DNA of 64,000 nt. Source: Congeria kusceri. Lineage: Eukaryota > Mollusca > Bivalvia > Myida > Dreissenidae. This document shows, piece by piece, positions 59,301 through 64,000 of this stretch. Each line of letters begins with the position of its first letter. Position 1 is the stretch's first letter. The notes beneath the pieces were generated by a model. The model worked only from the letters and a program-made list of their open reading frames with translations. It did not search any database and was not told the origin of the DNA. The position numbers were made by a program, and so were the translations under genes. Location: contig CM051038.1 in assembly GCA_027627225.1 (NCBI GenBank), positions 45,160,843 to 45,224,842 of the forward strand. Reading direction: 5' to 3'.

Positions 59301-62300
59301 GTCACATAAGTCTATAAAAAATAGATAATCGTACATTGACAAAAACATAGAAGTTTTCCCATAATGTAAATCAATGTGAATAGGCAGATTACATAATTAA
59401 TGAAATGTTTAATGTTATTGATGACGTTGAAAATACCACGGAATTCGAACCTAGCTTTAGTAGTATCTATTCGAATTTCGAGCCTAGCTTTAGTAGAATC
59501 TATTCGAATAGGTTGGTTTTGTAGCGTCAATACTGATGGCTGATTAAACCTTTCATGGTATGAATTTCAACACGTTTTACACGTGTTTTTCGACAGTTCA
59601 GAAAGGTTTCACACTTATCCGATATGTTATCATACTCTGTTTTAATAGTTTATATGGCTGACAATATTTGTTTCGGATTAAGAAAACGTTGTTACACTGG
59701 TTTATTCCATTGTTCACAAGGAAACATAATTTATTTATCCGCAATGCGGAGTTTGAGGCTTTTAAGTAATTTTATGGTCTAAAAATATTACTTTACTTTG
59801 TAGCAAGCCAATATGTGAATACGAATCTTGTACTAACCACGTGTCTAATCCGGGACTCTGTCTTATAAAAGATCTTACGACAAGTTTAAGTTACGACTGA
59901 ATTTTGTAGTTTAAAAAAATAGACATTTATGATCAGTATGTTCCGGAAATAAAGGACAAGTGAAAGATACCGAGGAAATGAATTGAATTACTGAAATAAA
60001 GTAATCATAGATGTTGGTGCTTAGCATTTATGCTTCTTCGAAAATTGTATCTTAATGTAAATATGCCCTACGATGTTTAATAAGACGGGTCCCTGGACCC
60101 AATCGGAAAAAAGCTTTTGGGCTTTCATGGTACTTACTACACACGCTCACTCACTAAAACTTCGTGCAGTTAACCTCACTTTGAAAAATAAGCTTTAATT
60201 GCTTCTTAAAACTTGTTCCCGTATATCATCTTCAATTATATTTGAGTTTCTAATGACTTTCAAGTGTTACGTACTTGCAATTCAAGGAGAAAAACCTGCC
60301 AATTTATTAGTTTTTATAGTTTTATAAATACATGTTAGTTATGCCATCAATTGTGTTTTAACATGAATAAATCCGCCTAATAAGTCAGTGAATCTGTATG
60401 TGTGTCTGTGTCTGTCTGTCGGTTGGTAGGTCCGTCCGTCCGCCCGCCCGCCCGTTCTTCCGTCCTTCCTTCCGTCCATCCATCCATCCATCCATCCATC
60501 CATCCATCCATCCATCCATCCATCCATCCATCCATCCACCCAAAGCCCACCCACCCACACCACCCAACCACCAATCCATCCATCCATCCATCCATCCATC
60601 CATCCATCCATCCATCCATCCAGCCATCCATCCATCCATCCATCCACCCACCCATCCATCCATCCATCCATCCATCCATCCATCCATCCATCCATCCATC
60701 TATATATCCATCAGTCTGTCTATCTATATTTTAAGGGCTGTCAGGTGGACACAGCCAGGACTGTATACTTCAACATCGGGGACGCCTCCAAAGTTGCCTT
60801 CTCCTTTGATGGATCGAATGTTGTCGGCACATACACTGCTAATGACGGGGTTAGGTATATGTCGGCACATACACTGCTAATGACGGGGCTAGGTATATGT
60901 CGGCACATACACCGCTAATGACCTGGCTAGGTATATTAACCAAATGTGATCAAGGACGATGGCTATAGTCCGGTAACAGAAGTGTCATCTTTAGCTGAAA
61001 TAACCTTAACATCATTTGTTCTTTACCTGTTATTGTGCCATGCGTTTATTATTACCAAATGTATGAGTAACCATGAATGAAAATGGATGTACTATTAGTA
61101 CATTGTTAGTTACCGCTCTCGTATGGTATGAAACTACCGAGGGTCTATATCCCATACATCCTCAGTTACTAACAGTATAACGAATATATCTCACCGACTA
61201 CCTTTCACAGGTTTCTTTTAATTGAAATTGATATTATTTGAAAATTAACGAAAGAAACACTTACAAAATAAGACGAAAACAAATAAAATGACATAACGAA
61301 ATAAACAAAATGACGTCAATGGACTGCGTCATTAGACTTCTATGGGGTATTGTGACCGCTCTTAGCCAATAGAATTGCTTCACTTATGTAGGAGGTGAGA
61401 TATGCACATATATGTTTATATATCCGATTTTATCTCATTACAATACATGGAACTATTAACAAACTAACTTAAGATAATCTTCGATGTTTATGGTCCCATT
61501 TTTTATAGCCGTTAAGGAAAATCGTAACTGATAGAATTACCTATATGAAACTAAATATTTCAAATTCACTAAAATAAGACACATGTTTGATTAGTTACCC
61601 AGAAAAAACGTATATGCAAATAAATTATTAAATGCGTAATGGAATTGTTTTAAATGTTATTCATTTGAATGATATATTCATTTTTATTAATATATATTTT
61701 AAATTGCAAAGGCTTACGTAATCCATGCTGACAGATTACTAGACTGGTTCGAATATAAACGAAAACCTACGATTGCTAAAAATAGTAATACGGTACAGGA
61801 TAAATTGCACTAAAAATAGCAACGTTGGACTCTACAACATGTATTTTGCAGGATATCAACTGTTACCTATGTATGTGACCCCAGTGCTTCGTCACCGAAC
61901 AGCGACGTGCAAGGCGAAACAAGCAGTACGCACTACGTACGTATTCCGTAATTACTCTATCTGGTGGGACACTCTAAATGTTGGGACACCCTTAATATAT
62001 ATATATAACATAATTATTGTTCGTTATTCTTAATTTTGGGACATTATGAAAATTAGAATTTTTCCTGTTTCTAAATTTTGGGACAATGTTTTCCAGATCG
62101 GCAATTAAGTGTCACATTCTGTGCATTCGGCAACTAAAAATCGCCATCTAACTGTTATTTACCGGCACCGATAACTTGCAATGTATTAGCAAACTGTCAA
62201 AGTTGGGAATACGCATGTGGATATTCAATATATCCGTATATCATGACAGCTGATCCCAGCACTGTGGCCCCCTGCCTGTGCGTTCTAAATTACTCCCTGG

Positions 62301-63813
62301 GGCAAATATCCACTGTGATTTGCTTGTTTTATAGGGATTAATATCCACACACCCATTACGCAATTGAACCTTACGAATAATAGCCCAGTTTTGACATAAA
62401 ATTGACATGAAATCGACAAGATTTAATTTACAATGCGTCGAGCCATTCAGAAAGCCTGGACCTCACTGTTTGACGGAGATGTCTTAACAATAGTTGTATA
62501 GTGTCGACGATGTTTGTCGGAATTTGAACTTAGTAGGCGAGGTTGTGGATCTCATATCAGGGGTCGTATTCCAGAAACATCTTAAGTGAAATCTCATCCT
62601 TAGCCTTAAAATCGTCATTTTTCTTAAGCATTTTTTTTTCCATGTATACAACAAATTTCGCTTAATGTTCACTAATTATAAACTTATTATTAACTACTAC
62701 TTACTAAACTGTAATTGAATTCATTACTTTATAAATAGTTAAAAAATATAACCTTACAAAAATGGGAACTTAAGTAAAAATAGTTTAAGATAAACTTAAG
62801 ATGTTTCTGGAATACGACCCCAGTACAGTCAATTGAAAACCATCATGTGGATCTAGACGGGCAGATGCGTTTGTTTTCAGTTGTATAAAACCAAACAATT
62901 GTTAAATAACCCTATCGGTAAGCGCCTGTATTACGAAAATGAACGTACTATCTTGCGATTTGTATTTCCAAACCCATTATGGAAAGGATTACGACAATAT
63001 TCATTTATGTTTATGTTACCATCCTGGCAATGCATTAACAAATATAAGAAGGGAAATATTGTAAGAACATGTAGTAGGCAGATCAAATCTACATGTTGGC
63101 CGAAATTAATAAACTTGTGTCACTTATACAAGCACTTTGTAGGCAGGTGAAAATTTAATGACGCTTCACAATTTCTCTTTAAACTTATTTCATAAATGGA
63201 ATCTGCATGGCTAGTGGTGTATGCGGTTTATGATTAAACTTTGTATCACTCCAAGAATACAATAGAAAACAATGTCAAAATGTATATTTTTGCACGTTCA
63301 GTCACTAAGCGGATATTACTATATATTATATATTTTATAATTAAAATGAATACCTTTGTATGTTAAATTTTAGATGTCATATTGTAAGGAATTCTAGAAA
63401 AACAATGTGTGTATAATGCATTGGACATTCTTTTGCAAAATGCAGTGATTTATTATGATTAATTTATTATTATCATTTGAATGTTAACTGTTATATGTCA
63501 TATTCCAAGAAATTCTAGAAAAAAAGATAATGTGTGGATAATGCATTGCCCTTAAATTTTCAAATTTCAGAAATTTAAGATTAGGCTAAGTTCGCATATC
63601 CCGATAATGCATTTGTCCTTAACGCATTTCATGGATTTAAGATCAGGTCAAAGTACGCGTGGATAATGCATTTGCCTTAATTTGCAATTTTCAGGGCTTT
63701 AAGATCAGGTCAAAGTACGCGTGTCCCGACGGCGGTAGTAGCCCGGGACCGGGGCCTGACCCAATCATCACGGTGACCGTCAGCGTGAGTATGGGATGGG
63801 TCCTCTGCATCAG
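56356..63813 (+). CDS. MRH-domain type I membrane protein (M6P-receptor-like), exons 1-5, 3' partial
   Basis: Exons: 56356-56522, 57296-57383, 60736-60854, 61852-61936, 63695-63813; 578 nt, 192 codons plus 2 nt, then the gene leaves the window. All introns are GT..AG and all phases agree. Signal peptide about residues 1-22. A mannose-6-phosphate-receptor-homology fold follows: [10 protein letters not shown] (33), YSFNPC (73), EGTC (81), GCQ (Cys87), [12 protein letters not shown], then exon 4 [10 protein letters not shown] (Cys133) and QGE, and exon 5 [10 protein letters not shown] (Cys163). A Gly/Pro/Ser linker then leads into [10 protein letters not shown], probably the start of the membrane span. 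Such proteins act as lumenal lectin-like sorting receptors or Atg27-like factors in the Golgi/endosome system. Sugar binding is not certain: Gln88 and Arg125 look conserved, but I could not place all contacts. Exons 1-3 are duplicated upstream at 42418-46924. Confidence 0.82.
56779..56898. repeat. Intronic hairpin element (duplication copy 2)
   Basis: Same as 42841-42960. Confidence 0.8.
57384..58494. other. MRH intron 2, first part (copy 2)
   Basis: Same as 43446-44556. Confidence 0.45.
58495..58750. repeat. MITE, 'GCCCGTATTCA' family (duplication copy 2)
   Basis: Same as 44557-44812. Confidence 0.75.
58751..60474. other. MRH intron 2, later part (copy 2)
   Basis: Same as 44813-46536. Confidence 0.45.
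60475..60700. repeat. (CCAT)n microsatellite (duplication copy 2), 8 bp shorter
   Basis: Same structure as 46537-46770 with two fewer CCAT units in the first block. Ends 35 bp before the exon 3 acceptor at 60734-60735. Confidence 0.95.
60823..60936. repeat. 38-bp triplication carrying the exon 3 donor (copy 2)
   Basis: Units at 60823, 60861 and 60899, same variants as in copy 1, so the triplication predates the large duplication. Confidence 0.92.
61741..61851. other. Unique sequence after the duplication, end of MRH intron 3
   Basis: Ends TATTTTGCAG, a good acceptor for exon 4. Confidence 0.7.
61943..62385. mobile_element. 'TTGGGACA' DNA transposon, diverged and truncated copy
   Basis: Begins ATTCCGTAATTACTCTATCT and shares GTTGGGACA, TTTCTAAATTTTGGGACA, AACTGTCAAAGTTGGGA and GAACCTTACGAATAAT with 40231-40973, in the same order. 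The right-hand terminal repeat is missing. It starts seven bases into MRH intron 4. Confidence 0.78.
62386..62559. other. MRH intron 4, non-coding
   Basis: Nothing recognised. Confidence 0.4.
62560..62821. repeat. MITE with near-perfect 28-bp TIRs, CTTAAG-rich
   Basis: GGGGTCGTATTCCAGAAACA and TGTTTCTGGAATACGACCCC mark the ends; CATCTTAAGT and ACTTAAGATG follow inward. About 262 bp inside MRH intron 4. Distant relative of the GCCCGTATTCA elements. Confidence 0.9.
62822..63369. other. MRH intron 4, non-coding
   Basis: An 89-codon plus-strand frame (62881-63150) has no recognisable domain and no splice support; not called. Confidence 0.4.
63370..63720. repeat. 62-bp and about 121-bp tandem repeats running into MRH exon 5
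   Basis: TTTAAGAT..GG(C/T)..AA at 63574, 63636 and 63698 are spaced exactly 62 bp, each followed by a GATAATGCATTTG-type word. The third is the true exon 5 start (TTTCAG|GGCTTTAAGATCAGG). Upstream, GTCATATT..AAGAATTCTAGAAA recurs at about 63377 and 63498 (121 bp), each followed by TATAATGCATTG or GATAATGCATTG. Confidence 0.85.
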
Positions 63814-63849
63814 GTGAGTGAACTGAATTATACTTGATCAAGAACAAAA

Positions 63850-64000
63850 CTGGGCCCATATCTATAAATATTCTTAAGCTGTTAAGTTGAAACAAAAGTC
63901 AAAATTAGACTGTGTGTTTAAAAACATCATGCTTTGGAATTCTTCAAAAAAAATCCGAAATTGAGATATTTATACTGGCATATAAAATAACGATTAAATC
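63850..64000. repeat. Left end of a further CTTAAG-type MITE (partial)
   Basis: TGGGCCCATATCTATAAATA followed by TTCTTAAGCTGTTAAG resembles the GGGCCCGTATTCACA..CTTAAG end at 44557. It runs off the window. Confidence 0.4.

Larger units (their letters stand above)
47817..61740. repeat. Segmental tandem duplication, copy 2 (13,924 bp)
   Basis: Same content and orientation as 33879-47810. After 61740 the sequence (AGACTGGTTCG) is unique and holds MRH exons 4 and 5. Confidence 0.97.

Noticed and set aside
62881..63150. 89-codon plus-strand frame in MRH intron 4
   Set aside because: No recognisable domain; it does not fit the exon phases of the gene around it.

Overview
This is eukaryotic, AT-rich, gene-poor DNA. 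I infer an invertebrate, most likely a bivalve mollusc. The reasons are the mix of repeats (L1/Tx1-like LINEs, many hairpin MITEs of types I associate with bivalves, Crypton, mariner and hAT remains), spliced host exons with GT..AG introns, and an intronless orphan-type 7TM receptor. The species cannot be fixed from the sequence alone.

Layout. 1-5757: two decayed minus-strand LINE copies, split by a hairpin repeat and a TACA microsatellite. 5758-13500: non-coding DNA with a broken Crypton tyrosine recombinase (8290-9610), a CpG-rich repeat (10051-10440), a 28-bp tandem repeat and a hAT transposase tail. 13497-21573: a nested block. An approximately 415-bp inverted repeat (right arm 21160-21573) has its left arm split by a full-length 5.15-kb LINE (13723-18870, 6-bp target duplication) and by a small MITE. 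Between the arms lie an inverted partner of an upstream repeat and a GC-rich island of alternately inverted short motifs (20187-21003). 21574-33878: tandem repeats, palindromic MITEs, an exon-like transposase scrap and a mariner relic with an intron-like insertion.

33879-61740 is the main feature. A segment of about 13.93 kb is present twice, head to tail. I saw no substitution between the copies where I compared them; the only difference found is 8 bp in a CCAT microsatellite. Each copy holds an intact single-exon rhodopsin-class GPCR (minus strand) and exons 1-3 of a plus-strand type I membrane protein with a mannose-6-phosphate-receptor-homology (MRH) domain. Exons 4 and 5 occur only once, downstream of copy 2 (61852-61936 and 63695-63813), and the gene runs off the right edge. 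So the downstream MRH gene looks complete as far as the window goes, and the upstream one is a promoter plus three exons with no 3' end. The exon phases would still allow in-frame splicing from copy-1 exon 3 into copy-2 exon 2 or into exon 4.

The splice sites of the MRH gene sit in unstable repeats: a CCAT array before exon 3, a 38-bp triplication carrying the exon 3 donor, a transposon end six bases after exon 4, and a 62-bp repeat triplicating the exon 5 acceptor region. I found no CRISPR array, rRNA, confident functional tRNA, virus or operon-like gene cluster.
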